Counted from the first letter of the stretch, positions 7,721 through 17,993 are shown. The stretch is 64,000 nt of DNA from Lachnospiraceae bacterium (GCA_910574285.1 CAJTAL010000011.1:1-64000); one strand, 5' to 3'. Notes: a model not told the origin generated them from the sequence alone. Numbers and translations are program-made.

Positions 7721-9955
7721 TCAGACTTTCCTAAGTTTCGCAAATGCCGCAAACATCTTCTTTGTTCCCGCGCCGTCAAAATCCACCGTAACTTCATAAT
7801 CCCGACCGCCTTCTACAATCGCCGTAACCGTCCCTTCTCCGAACTTCACATGGCTTACTCTGTCTCCCGTCTCATACGCCAGTTTCCCGCCTGCCGGGGT
7901 TCCAAACTGCTTTACCGGTTTCTGCACTGCATAGACCTTGGTCTGGAAAGCCTGTTTTGCCTGTGTATATGTATTTTTCTTCGGGATCTCGATCTCCTTT
8001 TCCTTCTCAAATGCATTTCCCTTCGAAATCAGCTTCGAAGGAATCTCTTTCAGAAATCTTGACATAGGGTTAAACTGAGTCTCACCGCGGACCATCCGGC
8101 GTCTTGCACAGGTCAGGGTAAGTTCTCTCTGGGCTCTGGTAATCCCTACATAGCAGAGACGCCTCTCTTCCTCCATATCTTCTATATCATCGGAAGTAAT
8201 CGTCAAATAACTCGGAAAGATCCGGTCTTCCATGCCTGCCAGATACACATGGGGAAATTCCAGCCCCTTTGCGCTGTGGAGGGTCATCAGCACCACATAA
8301 TCATTGCTCTCATCCAGGCTGTCTATATCTGCCACCAACGCAACCTCCTCCAGAAAGCCGCTAAGTGTTGCCGGTTCATCCATTTCCTCGCAAGTCTCCT
8401 CGTATGCCACAATCTTACTCATCAATTCGTCGATATTCTCAATCCTGGTCTCTGCTTCTTCATCCCCCTCCTCTTTCAGACTTTCCACGTAGCCGGTCTC
8501 ATCCAGAATCTCCTGCATCAGATCCGATACACTCATCTCCCCGGCGTCTGCCTTGAAATGTTCGATCAGAGCCGCAAATGACTCTATCTTAGACACGCCT
8601 CTTCCTATTCCCGGAATCAAATCGGCGGCCCGGAGAGCTTCGTAGAACCCAATCTCTTTCTGCGCGGCATATTCCTGGACACGGTTAATCGTCGTAAGGC
8701 CAATCCCCCGTCTCGGCACATTGATGATTCTGCGCACCGCAAGGTCATCCTTCCCGTTATCCACCGTCTTCAGATAACTCAGCACGTCCTTAATCTCACG
8801 CCTCGCGTAGAAATTAATGCCGCCCACAATCCGATAAGGGATATTCGCCGTCACGAATTTCTCTTCAAACAGACGAGACTGTGCATTAGTCCGGTAGAGA
8901 ATCGCATAACTGTTATAGGCGCCCTCTCCACGGCCCACCCGCTGTCTGATATCGTCTACGATATATTCCGCTTCGTCATAAGCCGAATCTAACTGCCGAA
9001 GTTCAAGCTTCTCTCCTTCACCGTTTGCCGTCCAGAGAGTCTTGTCCTTCCTGCCGTAATTATTCCGGATCACCGCATTCGCCGCATTCAGAATATTCCC
9101 GGTAGAACGGTAGTTCTGCTCCAGCTTGATCACCTTCGCATCCTCAAAGACCTCCTCAAAACTCAGGATATTTTTAATATTCGCCCCTCTGAACCTGTAG
9201 ATAGACTGATCGTCGTCGCCAACCACGCAGAGATTCCGGTATTTTGAAGACAAGAGCCTTACCATTTCAAACTGCACCGTATTCGTATCCTGATACTCGT
9301 CCACCATAATATAGCGGAAACGTTCCTGGTAATTCTCCAGTACGTCTGCCTGTGTCTGGAATAACTGTACGGTTTTCACCAGGAGATCGTCAAAGTCCAG
9401 CGCATTATTCGCCCTTAGTTGCTTCTCATACTCCTCATACACTTCCGCAATCTTCTGCTGCGCGAAATCACCTTCCGCTCTCAGCCGGAATTCCTGAGGA
9501 GTAATCAGCTCCTCTTTCGCATGGGCAATATGGCTAAGCAGAGTTTTTTCCTTGTACATCTTCGTATCTATCTTTAATAATTTACAGATATCCTTCATCA
9601 AAGACTTCTGATCGTCACCGTCATAGATCGTAAAGCTTGAATCGTATCCAAGCAGCGGGATATGTCTTCGCAGAATCCTGGCACAGCTTGAATGAAACGT
9701 GCTCACCCAGACACTCTCAGAGCCGAATCCCACCAGCTTATCCACACGCTCCCGCATCTCGTTCGCCGCCTTATTGGTAAATGTGATTGCCAGGATATTC
9801 CATGGATTCACCCCAAGTTCGTCAATCAGATAGGCAATCCGATGGGTCAAAACTCTCGTCTTACCTGATCCCGCTCCTGCCAGTATTAAAAGCGGTCCTT
9901 CTGTATGAAGCACCGCCTCTTTTTGTTGTTCATTTAACGTATCGTATATGCTCAA
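7721..9955 (-). CDS. pcrA: ATP-dependent DNA helicase PcrA/UvrD
   Basis: A superfamily 1A 3'-5' helicase of 744 residues. Walker A is AGAGSGKT (about residues 26-33); then TFTNKAANEMRERV, the DEYQDTN Walker B box, GDDDQSIYRFRGA, QNYRS, TLHSAKGLEF and YVGITRAQ. A C-terminal Tudor-like segment (GDRVSHVKFGEGTV) is the PcrA hallmark that contacts RNA polymerase. It unwinds DNA in repair and clears replication-transcription conflicts. The frame begins with TTG at 9955; no later in-frame ATG would keep the domain intact. Confidence 0.95.
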   Translation of the reverse strand: MSIYDTLNEQQKEAVLHTEGPLLILAGAGSGKTRVLTHRIAYLIDELGVNPWNILAITFTNKAANEMRERVDKLVGFGSESVWVSTFHSSCARILRRHIPLLGYDSSFTIYDGDDQKSLMKDICKLLKIDTKMYKEKTLLSHIAHAKEELITPQEFRLRAEGDFAQQKIAEVYEEYEKQLRANNALDFDDLLVKTVQLFQTQADVLENYQERFRYIMVDEYQDTNTVQFEMVRLLSSKYRNLCVVGDDDQSIYRFRGANIKNILSFEEVFEDAKVIKLEQNYRSTGNILNAANAVIRNNYGRKDKTLWTANGEGEKLELRQLDSAYDEAEYIVDDIRQRVGRGEGAYNSYAILYRTNAQSRLFEEKFVTANIPYRIVGGINFYARREIKDVLSYLKTVDNGKDDLAVRRIINVPRRGIGLTTINRVQEYAAQKEIGFYEALRAADLIPGIGRGVSKIESFAALIEHFKADAGEMSVSDLMQEILDETGYVESLKEEGDEEAETRIENIDELMSKIVAYEETCEEMDEPATLSGFLEEVALVADIDSLDESNDYVVLMTLHSAKGLEFPHVYLAGMEDRIFPSYLTITSDDIEDMEEERRLCYVGITRAQRELTLTCARRRMVRGETQFNPMSRFLKEIPSKLISKGNAFEKEKEIEIPKKNTYTQAKQAFQTKVYAVQKPVKQFGTPAGGKLAYETGDRVSHVKFGEGTVTAIVEGGRDYEVTVDFDGAGTKKMFAAFAKLRKV

Positions 9956-10027
9956 TCCTTTCGTTTCCTTTCCTCCGATTTGAAATCACGATACCATTAT
10001 AGGTTCTTTATGCCAGAAATGCAAGAG

Positions 10028-10651
10028 TTATAACCGCTCATATTCTCTTATCGTATTAATATTTCGAAGCATCCCGCACATCTCTACATTCTCTAAGATA
10101 TCCACATACAGGATATCCAGCCGCTTAAGCGCTTTCGCAAGCCGGTATTCCCCGGCTACAATCTGCTCTTTAAAGACTGCGCCCGCCCTCTTCCTGTAGA
10201 TTGCGGCCAGAGGATGAATCCTCCCGTCCGCAATCGGTACAACACCGTCTACAGGATGACTCCGCCGATATTCTTCCCTTTCCATCTCCCTTTTCAGAAA
10301 TCGATATAGATCAATCTCCAGAAACGGCATATCACAAGCAGCAACCATCACCGATTCACTGTCTCCTTCCTCAGGCAAAGCAGATGGCCGGCAGATAGGC
10401 GGCCGCAGATGAGAACATCCGGCATGAAGGCCTCCGATGGGTCCGCAGTCTGAATAGATATCCGTAAGTGTCTTACATCCTTCGTATTCCCTGTGTATCT
10501 CTTTCCCGTAAGAAATCAGGATAACCTCCGTCTCCTTCTTAAATTCCCTGATAATATGTTCTATAAACGTATGATTCCGGTACACCAGATCTCCTTTATG
10601 CCTTCCGCCCATCCTCATACTCTTTCCGCCTGCAAGTATCAACCCATCCAT
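10028..10651 (-). CDS. MobA-like nucleotidyltransferase (molybdenum cofactor guanylyltransferase family)
   Basis: The N-terminal LILAGGKSMRMGG is the nucleotide-binding signature of MobA/MocA enzymes, followed by CGPIGGL and ACDMPFL, which bind the metal and nucleotide. It would attach GMP (or CMP) to molybdopterin. The start at 10651 is preferred because GGAGG lies 8 nt upstream; ATG at 10657 would leave 2 nt. The 5' end lies inside the 3' end of the reductase-regulator gene, so the two are translationally linked. Association with a Mo enzyme elsewhere is inferred; no other cofactor gene is in the window. Confidence 0.8.
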   Translation of the reverse strand: MDGLILAGGKSMRMGGRHKGDLVYRNHTFIEHIIREFKKETEVILISYGKEIHREYEGCKTLTDIYSDCGPIGGLHAGCSHLRPPICRPSALPEEGDSESVMVAACDMPFLEIDLYRFLKREMEREEYRRSHPVDGVVPIADGRIHPLAAIYRKRAGAVFKEQIVAGEYRLAKALKRLDILYVDILENVEMCGMLRNINTIREYERL

Positions 10652-12809
10652 CGGCATTGCCTCCCCTGTCCTTCTTCTTCCGTTCCAATTCCATAACAAG
10701 CAGAATCCGTTCACAGTCCGCTCCTTCCATCGCGTCTACTTCCATGATCTCATTCAATCTTGCAATACGGGGAAGAAGCGTATTGCGATGCAGCTTCATC
10801 TTAGCCGCGGTAGAAGCCACATTGCGCTTCATCCGCAGATACCAGTACAGTGTTTCACAGAGCTCCCGTCCTTTTTCCTGCCCGTCTTTATAAAGTGCAT
10901 TGATCTCTTCTGAGTCTGCAGTATCCATCTCCATCTGCTCACTGATACATTCCACTGCAAGCTCATAATAGTAATTCTCCGTCAGTCTGATATTCCCCCG
11001 CTCCATCTTCTCTCCGGCAAGACGCAGCACCCGTTCCTGTAACCTTCGATTTTCCTCTTTATCTGACAGGTTTTGAAATCCGTTGCCGATCACTATCTGC
11101 CCCTCCAGATCTTTCATACATTTTCTGCAGGCCGCAACCAGTCGATTTCTGTCTTCCTTCCCTTTTATACAGGATACAAACATATTTTTTCCTTCCGGAT
11201 CATTTAGCTGTCCCAGGAATCCACCGTCCTTCTCTACCGCATCATAGATCTTATCCAGATCCTCGCTTTTTTCCGCAAGCACCCATAGATAGTCCGGCTG
11301 TGAATCCTCCCCTTCCTGAGAAAATTGCTTTTTCATACTGTAATTCTGAAGCAGGATATTTGCCAGCCACTCTGCCGCTTTTTCTGATCTTCCAGGCATT
11401 ACACAGGTTATAATCTTTCCTTCTCCGCCCGGATATTCTTTTTCAATCTTTATATCTGCCCCCTCCCGCGATGCCTGCTCAAGACCCGCAGAAGCCAGAA
11501 GCCGTCCATACCGGTCGTATTCTCCAATTGGAATTCCCGTATATTTCCAGAGTTCCTCCAATATCTCTTGCTTAGAATTTCCATAATTGCTCCCGGAAAG
11601 TACTATCTTATAACAGCAATTCATATCAATCTCTTTATCCCCTGGCCGTTCTGCCTGTATCATCTCTATAAATGCCGTCAATCTTGTAGTTATCTGTCCA
11701 AGGTCTGACGTAGAATATCCCGTATCAACAGCGATATACGGCAAATGTTTTTCCTCATTTACAAATTTCCTAATATAGAAAGACTCTGCCCCGGTGGCAT
11801 GGCATCCTGTCAGAATTACTTCTACCACTCCCTCCACATGATATTCTTCAATAATCTCGCCAAGCAGTTCTATCCTATTATCATTCGGCGTCATAATGGA
11901 ACACCCGGTTGACAGATATTTTCTGGCAATTGCTTCATAGATATCATCCGCATCTTCATCCACCATAGTCGAGATTGCCCGTACACCGCTGCAATTTTCC
12001 GTCGCTACCACAACGCCGCCATTCTGCTCAATCGCACGTATCACTTTCAGGCTGTCCCCATTAACCGGACAGCCCGTTACTAAAATTCGGGTTCTCTTCT
12101 CCAGTTTCTTTCCTTGCCTGTATTCCTTGAGAATTTTCTCGCGCACACCCGATACAAGTTCCGGCGTCGTCCGAAAGTCGAACCGATACTTACTGCCCAG
12201 CACCATCTTCTGCACATCTTCTCCCAATACAGGCGCCGGATCAAGTTTCATCACTTCACAGAGTGATTTCAAGGACATACGAATCTGATTATTCAGATGA
12301 ACCGCATCCCGGAGCATTTTTTCCGTAATCACCACATGAAAGAATTCCTCCAGATATTCTTTCACTCGTATTACTTCTCCTTTCCAGAATTCATACCCTC
12401 TCTCGGACTGACTGTTCGGAAGCTCCATGACATAGACCGGTTTGAATTCCGTCATCATCTCATACATCTTTTTCTTTCCGTCGCATGTTGTCTCTCCGAT
12501 CACCAGATCCGTAAAATAAAAAAACGGGCATTTGTCCTCAATGGCAAACCCGTAACTCGACTTCACAAGCGGGCACATGCTTTTGGGCATAACACGCTCG
12601 GCCGCCGGAATCGTTTCCTCAGCAAATGAACATAAAGCCACCGGAATAGCTCCGGCGGCTATTGCCAGTTCCGGCGGAAAATACGCGCAATACATCCCTA
12701 CCACCGAGCTCCCCTTATCCTTGTACTCTTTGATCTCCAAAAAAGCTCTTTTCCTCTGCTCGCCAAATTCTTCAAATATCTCCGGCAGCTCTTTCTCAAT
12801 CTTCATCAT
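10596..12809 (-). CDS. Double-cubane-type (2-hydroxyacyl-CoA dehydratase-like) reductase fused to a PucR/CdaR-type regulator
   Basis: Residues 1 to about 390 match the 2-hydroxyacyl-CoA dehydratase D-component and double-cubane cluster proteins: GMYCAYFPPELAIAAGAIP, MPKSMCPLVK, ETTCDGKKKM, TGCPVNGD, ENCSG and TGCHATGAESF, with cysteines fit to bind Fe-S clusters. Such enzymes carry out ATP-activated low-potential reductions. The second half, from NCCYKIVLSGSNYG, parallels the separate regulator just upstream and ends in a PucR-type helix-turn-helix (MKLHRNTLLPRIARLNEIM). Normal family length is about 380-430; here 737. The start overlaps the upstream regulator's stop by 14 bp, with AAGGAG 8 nt before it. 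No activator ATPase gene is visible nearby. Confidence 0.8.
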   Translation of the reverse strand: MMKIEKELPEIFEEFGEQRKRAFLEIKEYKDKGSSVVGMYCAYFPPELAIAAGAIPVALCSFAEETIPAAERVMPKSMCPLVKSSYGFAIEDKCPFFYFTDLVIGETTCDGKKKMYEMMTEFKPVYVMELPNSQSERGYEFWKGEVIRVKEYLEEFFHVVITEKMLRDAVHLNNQIRMSLKSLCEVMKLDPAPVLGEDVQKMVLGSKYRFDFRTTPELVSGVREKILKEYRQGKKLEKRTRILVTGCPVNGDSLKVIRAIEQNGGVVVATENCSGVRAISTMVDEDADDIYEAIARKYLSTGCSIMTPNDNRIELLGEIIEEYHVEGVVEVILTGCHATGAESFYIRKFVNEEKHLPYIAVDTGYSTSDLGQITTRLTAFIEMIQAERPGDKEIDMNCCYKIVLSGSNYGNSKQEILEELWKYTGIPIGEYDRYGRLLASAGLEQASREGADIKIEKEYPGGEGKIITCVMPGRSEKAAEWLANILLQNYSMKKQFSQEGEDSQPDYLWVLAEKSEDLDKIYDAVEKDGGFLGQLNDPEGKNMFVSCIKGKEDRNRLVAACRKCMKDLEGQIVIGNGFQNLSDKEENRRLQERVLRLAGEKMERGNIRLTENYYYELAVECISEQMEMDTADSEEINALYKDGQEKGRELCETLYWYLRMKRNVASTAAKMKLHRNTLLPRIARLNEIMEVDAMEGADCERILLVMELERKKKDRGGNADGWVDTCRRKEYEDGRKA

Positions 12810-13938
12810 CTGTTTTGCTCCTTACACTCCGCCCCGCAATATCATTCATCATAATAAACGCCAGCAGCTCTCTTGATACTTCATTATCGTTCACATCCAT
12901 ACCCATATATTCTCTGATCTGTTTTAACCGATAAATCAAGGTATTTCTATGAATATGCAGCATCTTTGACGCCATAGTAACATTATTTCCGCACAGCAAA
13001 TAACTCCTCAGCGTATGATACAATTCCGTATGATTCTTCTCATCCTCCAAAATTAACTGTTCAACCGAATAATCTCTCAGTCCTGCCTTTTTGATCAGCC
13101 AGTCTGTATATGTATACATTCCCCACATGGACCACTCTTTTTCTCTGCGCATAGCATGCATTTCCTGATATGCTTTCACCTGGCTCATTCTTCTGAGAAT
13201 GTTCTTTTTATCTCTGCACAGACAAAGTTTTGAAAATACTTCGCTGACACAATATTCCCGTTTTTCTGCTTCGATCGCCGTGTAGACAGACTGTATATCC
13301 TGCTCTCTCAAACGGTACAGCAGCGCGAAGATCTCCGTCTTTCCTTCATATGTATGTATCCAATTCCATATGCCGTACAATCTGGCAGCCATTTCTCCGG
13401 CCTTCTCATTCTCCTTATCCATACGTACAAGAATATATTTCCCGTCCCGACAGCTTTGCTTTTCTTCCGGAATCGATATCGTTTCCTCAAAAAGCATCCA
13501 CCCGACCATATGCTCCTTAAGAGACTGATTGATCCTATACTGCTTCTGTTCCTCTTCAAAGTAAAGTCTCACATTCTGTGCCAGAATACCCCCTAACTCC
13601 TGGATTGCTTCTCTTTCTTTTGTGTTCTCATACATCAATACAACATATCCAATGGTTCTCTTACCGCCATATACAGGTGTTATACACTGATATCTGCCGC
13701 CACACTCTTTCTTTTCAAATATAGCCGTATAATCCTCAAAGATAAGGTGATCTTTGTTAGCGGAACCCGGAAATAACCTCGCCCACTGACAGGAACAAGC
13801 CAATACCTTCCCTGCTCCTGTCACAAACGCGATCCCTGCCCCTGTATACTGCTGCATTCTTTGTGCTATGCTCTGAAATACGGATTCCTCAAGCATAGCT
13901 TCAAATATGATCTTATAACAATTCTCAATCTCAAACAT
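12796..13938 (-). CDS. PucR/CdaR-type transcriptional regulator
   Basis: A sensor-like N terminus (ENCYKIIFEAMLEESVFQSI, GAGKVLACS) and a C-terminal PucR helix-turn-helix (MASKMLHIHRNTLIYRLKQI). Family members control catabolism of purines, sugar acids or amino acids. The start at 13938 (MFEIEN) follows GGGGTGG by 6 nt; in-frame ATGs at 13944 and 13953 are alternatives. It is the first gene of the regulator, reductase-regulator, mobA string and overlaps the next gene by 14 bp. Its whole length is paralogous to the C-terminal half of that neighbour, suggesting that duplication and fusion produced the latter. Confidence 0.8.
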   Translation of the reverse strand: MFEIENCYKIIFEAMLEESVFQSIAQRMQQYTGAGIAFVTGAGKVLACSCQWARLFPGSANKDHLIFEDYTAIFEKKECGGRYQCITPVYGGKRTIGYVVLMYENTKEREAIQELGGILAQNVRLYFEEEQKQYRINQSLKEHMVGWMLFEETISIPEEKQSCRDGKYILVRMDKENEKAGEMAARLYGIWNWIHTYEGKTEIFALLYRLREQDIQSVYTAIEAEKREYCVSEVFSKLCLCRDKKNILRRMSQVKAYQEMHAMRREKEWSMWGMYTYTDWLIKKAGLRDYSVEQLILEDEKNHTELYHTLRSYLLCGNNVTMASKMLHIHRNTLIYRLKQIREYMGMDVNDNEVSRELLAFIMMNDIAGRSVRSKTDDED

Positions 13939-14024
13939 ATTCATCCACCCCATATGAATATTATTTCCCAGAAAATTGCAACTGTCAAATAGATTTTAAT
14001 ACGGTTAAAGTTAAATTATCGGCA

Positions 14025-15263
14025 TTATCTATAAATACCTTCCAGACTTCCCTGACAGCCATAATATCCGATTGCCGCAAATACTCCTGCCGCTTTGGCA
14101 AGCACCTGGTCGTCAAATCGATATTGGGGACTGTGAAGTCCCGGGATATCGTCCAGTTCCTCAGGCCTGATTCCGATAAACATATACACGGATGGTACTC
14201 TTTCGCAATACTGTGCAAAATTCTCTCCTCCAAGATTATCTCCTTCTATGATATATGCCTGATCCTGTCCGACAATCTGCTCCGCCGCGCTTCGGACTCC
14301 GTCAAGAAGCTGCGGTGCATTCTCGACCGCGCCTCCATGAATCTGCACGTCCACTTCACAGGAAGCTTTATATACATCACATACGGCTTTCGTCTCGTTT
14401 TCCAATTCTCTTCCCATAATCTCCAAAGTCTCTTTTTTGACTGCCCTCATAGTCCCGCCGAACTCACACACTGCCGGGATAATATTGCGCACCTTCGGGT
14501 CTCCTGCCCGGATATAAGTCACAGACATGACCTTTGATTCCGTGCCGCTGATCTTTCTCGCAAGAATCGCCGGGATATGCTGATAGACCTCGCCTGCCGC
14601 GGCAATCGGATCGATTGTCTGTTCAGGCCAGGAGGCGTGTCCGTCCCGACCGGTTATCTTCACTCTGAAAGAACCTACGCATCCAAATGCATATCTTCTT
14701 GCAATTCCAATCTTACCACTCTGTACGGACGGCCATCCGTGGGCGGCAAACGCCATATCAACCGGAGGATTCTCAAGAACCCGGTCTTCCTCTATCAGAG
14801 TATCGGCTCCTTTTCCGACTTCTTCACCCGGCTGGAATACAAATTTGATACAGCCGCCCCATTCTGCCCGGATCTCCGACAATATCTTCGCCGCGCCAAT
14901 GAGCCACGCCGCATGTCCGTCATGACCACAGGCGTGCATGCATCCCGTATTCCTGGACTTGTATTCGCATTCTTCTTTTTCTTCAATCGGAAGTGCGTCA
15001 ATATCTGCCCTGAGAAGTATCGTCTTCCCTTCCTTCTTCTCACCCCTCATCAGCGCAATAATTCCGGAACCGCCGGCCTTATGTTCATATACCCGAAGCC
15101 CCGGAATCTTCTTCAATTCTCTGCTTATGATCTCGTGAGTTTTCGGCAGATCCACCCCCAACTCCGGATACTGATGGAGTTCATGCCTGATCCTGATCAG
15201 TTCAGGTTCTATCCTTCGCGTTGCTTCTCTGACCCTTCCGATTACATCTTTCTGTTCTAACAT
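14025..15263 (-). CDS. M20-family amidohydrolase (N-acyl amino acid hydrolase type)
   Basis: A 412-residue metallo-amidohydrolase: HACGHDGHAAW holds two metal ligands, FQPGEEVGKGA gives the catalytic Glu pair, then AAHGWPS, GRDGHASWPEQTIDPI (dimerisation domain) and GGENFAQY. Members hydrolyse N-acyl amino acids, hippurate or auxin conjugates; the substrate here is unknown. It lies between the regulator gene and an amino-acid ABC importer, consistent with an imported amide-linked compound being cleaved in the cytoplasm. The start at 15263 is preceded by GAAAGG. Confidence 0.88.
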   Translation of the reverse strand: MLEQKDVIGRVREATRRIEPELIRIRHELHQYPELGVDLPKTHEIISRELKKIPGLRVYEHKAGGSGIIALMRGEKKEGKTILLRADIDALPIEEKEECEYKSRNTGCMHACGHDGHAAWLIGAAKILSEIRAEWGGCIKFVFQPGEEVGKGADTLIEEDRVLENPPVDMAFAAHGWPSVQSGKIGIARRYAFGCVGSFRVKITGRDGHASWPEQTIDPIAAAGEVYQHIPAILARKISGTESKVMSVTYIRAGDPKVRNIIPAVCEFGGTMRAVKKETLEIMGRELENETKAVCDVYKASCEVDVQIHGGAVENAPQLLDGVRSAAEQIVGQDQAYIIEGDNLGGENFAQYCERVPSVYMFIGIRPEELDDIPGLHSPQYRFDDQVLAKAAGVFAAIGYYGCQGSLEGIYR

Positions 15264-15288
15264 CTTCGTATGACCTTTCTTATATATA

Positions 15289-15326
15289 CAAAAAGGGCTG
15301 TCCGAAATTTCCAGACAACCTTTTTT
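15289..15326 (-). terminator. Intrinsic terminator after the ABC importer
   Basis: On the minus strand AAAAGGTTGTCTG pairs with CGGACAGCCCTTTT, followed by T-rich sequence. It lies between the ATPase stop (15330) and the amidohydrolase start (15263), separating the two units. Confidence 0.75.
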
Positions 15327-15329
15327 ATT

Positions 15330-16088
15330 TTATTTACGATTTACAAAATTCAGGAACTGCTTAAGCCTTGGATTCTCCGGATGATCAATGATCTCTTCCG
15401 GAGTCCCGTCTGCCGCGATGCGCCCTCCGTCCATGAACAGAATCCGTGTCGCAACCTCTCTGGCAAACCCAATCTCGTGGGTTACAAGAATCATAGTCGT
15501 TCCATCCTCCGCAAGAGACTTAATCGTATTCAATACTTCTCCTACCAGCTCCGGATCCAATGCAGAAGTCGGTTCGTCAAACAATACTACATTCGGATTC
15601 ACCGCCAGAGCTCTCGCGATCCCTACCCGCTGCTGCTGCCCCCCGGATAATTTGGAAGGGTAAAAATCTCTTCTCTCACTCATCCCTACCTTATCCAGCA
15701 ACTCAAGTGCGGTTTTTCTGGCTTCATCTTTCGATTTCTTCTGAACTACGGTCATGGCCTCCATGACATTTTCAAGAGCCGTCTTATTCTTGAACAGATT
15801 ATACCCCTGAAATACCATGGAAGTATGTTTACGGAGTTCCAGAACATCTCTCTTCGTGTGATGTTCTGCATCCACCGTAACATCCCCGATCGTAATCGCT
15901 CCCTTTGTCGGCACTGTCAGATAATTCAGGCACCGGAGCAGTGTTGATTTCCCGGTTCCCGAAGGACCCAGTATCGCAATTACTTCATTCTTATTGATTG
16001 TAAGGTTGATATCTGCCAGAACCTTCGTATCAGCGTCAAATTCTTTATAGAGATGTTCAATCTTTACCAACTGTGTCTCTGTTCCCAT
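15330..16088 (-). CDS. Amino-acid ABC transporter ATP-binding protein (GlnQ type)
   Basis: 252 residues with Walker [11 protein letters not shown]-loop VFQGYNLF, signature [15 protein letters not shown], Walker [14 protein letters not shown] and the H-loop VTHEIGFA. This is the polar amino acid uptake type. It is the last gene of a binding protein-permease-ATPase set read from 17750 leftwards and powers the adjoining importer at the membrane. Confidence 0.92.
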   Translation of the reverse strand: MGTETQLVKIEHLYKEFDADTKVLADINLTINKNEVIAILGPSGTGKSTLLRCLNYLTVPTKGAITIGDVTVDAEHHTKRDVLELRKHTSMVFQGYNLFKNKTALENVMEAMTVVQKKSKDEARKTALELLDKVGMSERRDFYPSKLSGGQQQRVGIARALAVNPNVVLFDEPTSALDPELVGEVLNTIKSLAEDGTTMILVTHEIGFAREVATRILFMDGGRIAADGTPEEIIDHPENPRLKQFLNFVNRK

Positions 16089-16113
16089 AATTTTCTCAAT
16101 CTTCCTGACTATA

Positions 16114-16995
16114 TTATTCCTGAATCAACTTCGTCATATCCGCATACATCCATTTTTCTGTAATCTTGGCAATCGTTCCGTCATCTAACATCTCCTGGAT
16201 CACTTTGTCAAGCTCCTCCTTCAGTTCGGCTCCGTCGTCTGTCTTCGGAAGGAAATATGCCACATTATTTGCCATCAGATTCTCTTCAAAGAACCGAAAA
16301 TCAGCGCTCTCATTATTGTGTGAAAACGCATTCACATTGGTTGTCGTATTGGCATACGCGTCAATTCTCTCAAGCATCAGATCATTCATACCTACCGCGC
16401 TGTCCTCATAGAGCTTTACTTCGAATCCTGTCTCTGCCGCGAGATCCTCAATAATTGTCTGCGCTGCCTGTCCATTTGTACAGCCGACTACTTTTCCTTT
16501 CAGATCCTCCACTGTCTTATAGCTGCTGCTGTCATTCACGATTACACACTGCGCGTCTCCATAATATGGAATCGTCGCATTATACTTCTCTACTCTCTCC
16601 GGCTTTACTGCGGTACAATTCGCAACAACATCTGCTCTTGCCGTATCAAGCTCGCCCCACATCGCGTCGAAAGCCGCCTGCTTAACTTCTACTTCCCAGC
16701 CTGTACGCTTCTCAATCTCATCCCACATCTCGGCATCGATACCCGTCCAGGTTCCGTCGTCTGCAAGAAGTGTATACGGCTCGCCTGTCCCTGAGGTCAC
16801 AAGCGTAACTTTCCGATCCGAATACCCCGTATCTGAACCTGCGTCCGCATCTTCATCTGAACTATCTCCCGGTTCATTAGCTTCTGTCTTAGTCTCTTCC
16901 TTACCGGAATCATCCGAACCACTGTTTCCGCATCCGACTGCTGCTGTCACTGCCATCGCTGTCACTAATAATGCCGCTATCAAACGTCTTTTCAT
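16114..16995 (-). CDS. Amino-acid ABC transporter substrate-binding lipoprotein
   Basis: 293 residues. A signal peptide with lipobox VGCG (cysteine near residue 22) is followed by a Ser/Asp/Glu-rich linker and a family 3 solute-binding fold ([61 protein letters not shown]). It would be anchored outside the membrane and deliver an amino acid or similar solute to the permease. Ligand unknown. RBS AGGAGAG lies before the ATG. Confidence 0.9.
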   Translation of the reverse strand: MKRRLIAALLVTAMAVTAAVGCGNSGSDDSGKEETKTEANEPGDSSDEDADAGSDTGYSDRKVTLVTSGTGEPYTLLADDGTWTGIDAEMWDEIEKRTGWEVEVKQAAFDAMWGELDTARADVVANCTAVKPERVEKYNATIPYYGDAQCVIVNDSSSYKTVEDLKGKVVGCTNGQAAQTIIEDLAAETGFEVKLYEDSAVGMNDLMLERIDAYANTTTNVNAFSHNNESADFRFFEENLMANNVAYFLPKTDDGAELKEELDKVIQEMLDDGTIAKITEKWMYADMTKLIQE

Positions 16996-17087
16996 AATTT
17001 TTCTCTCCTCTTTGTCTACATAATTTTACATAATCATGCTTTCTATCTTAAAAAACAACCTGCATGGTTCCTTATTTAAGATCCTGC

Positions 17088-17750
17088 CTAATACATTGTC
17101 GCACACTTTTTTTCCAGGAACTTATGTACTAATCCAAGTATAAATATAATTATCCAGTAAATAAGCATAACCGCCGCATAGATCTCAAAATACCGGAATG
17201 TCCTCGCGCCCTCGATCTTCGCGGCTCCCATCAGATCAGGAACTCCCAGCATGAATGCGAGCGAAGTCTGCTTGATCAGATTGATGATATCATTGAATAA
17301 CGGAGGAAGCGCTACACGGATCGCCTGTGGAATAATGATTCTCCATATCAGCTGGATATTCGTCATTCCCAGAGAATACGCAGCCTCCTTCTGTCCTTCG
17401 TCTACCGAAAGAAGAGCGCCTCTGATACTCTCAGACATGAACGCGCCCATATTCAGGCTCATCACAACCGCAACGGCAATCAACGGCGTCATATCACGGA
17501 CAAACGCACTGTACAAAGCGATTCCATAATAAAAGAAATACAACTGTGCCACAATCGGGGTTCCCCGCATAATAGAGACATACACCCGTGTAAACTGATA
17601 CAGCGCCGGAATCTTGTAATAGCCAATCACGGCGATCACAACACCTACTAACAACGCAAAAAATGTTGCTACAATGGTCAATTCAAATGTGACGTTAACC
17701 TTGCTTGCAATCACTGGAAGAACTTCTAAAAAATAACTTACTTTAAACAT
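17088..17750 (-). CDS. Amino-acid ABC transporter permease
   Basis: 220 residues with about five membrane segments and the His/Glu/Gln permease EAA-like loop (EAAYSLGMTNIQLIWRIIIP), preceded by YVSIMRGTPIVAQLYF. First gene of the importer set; AT-rich upstream sequence (17830-17935) probably contains the promoter, but I could not fix -35 and -10 boxes with confidence. Confidence 0.9.
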   Translation of the reverse strand: MFKVSYFLEVLPVIASKVNVTFELTIVATFFALLVGVVIAVIGYYKIPALYQFTRVYVSIMRGTPIVAQLYFFYYGIALYSAFVRDMTPLIAVAVVMSLNMGAFMSESIRGALLSVDEGQKEAAYSLGMTNIQLIWRIIIPQAIRVALPPLFNDIINLIKQTSLAFMLGVPDLMGAAKIEGARTFRYFEIYAAVMLIYWIIIFILGLVHKFLEKKCATMY

Positions 17751-17956
17751 CTCATCTTCTCCAGACTTTTTTTACTTTGTGTTCCATACATATTTTATTT
17801 TAACTTTCTCGCCGTTTTTTTCATCGTCATTCATGTACAAACAAAAAAATATATTTTGTAATCTTCGCACATTTTCTATGAATATTAATATTTATAGAAT
17901 CTTTCTATTTATAGATAAATTTTCTGCCTATGATTGATGACAACGAAGCAGATGGA

Positions 17957-17993
17957 ACAAAAAATCCCCCTGTCCCGAAAGACAGGAGGATCA
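17957..17993 (-). terminator. Intrinsic terminator
   Basis: CCTCCTGTC, loop TTTC, GGGACAGGGGG, then a run of T on the minus strand. It ends the aminotransferase/hisC/small-export transcript just after the stop at 18015. Confidence 0.85.
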
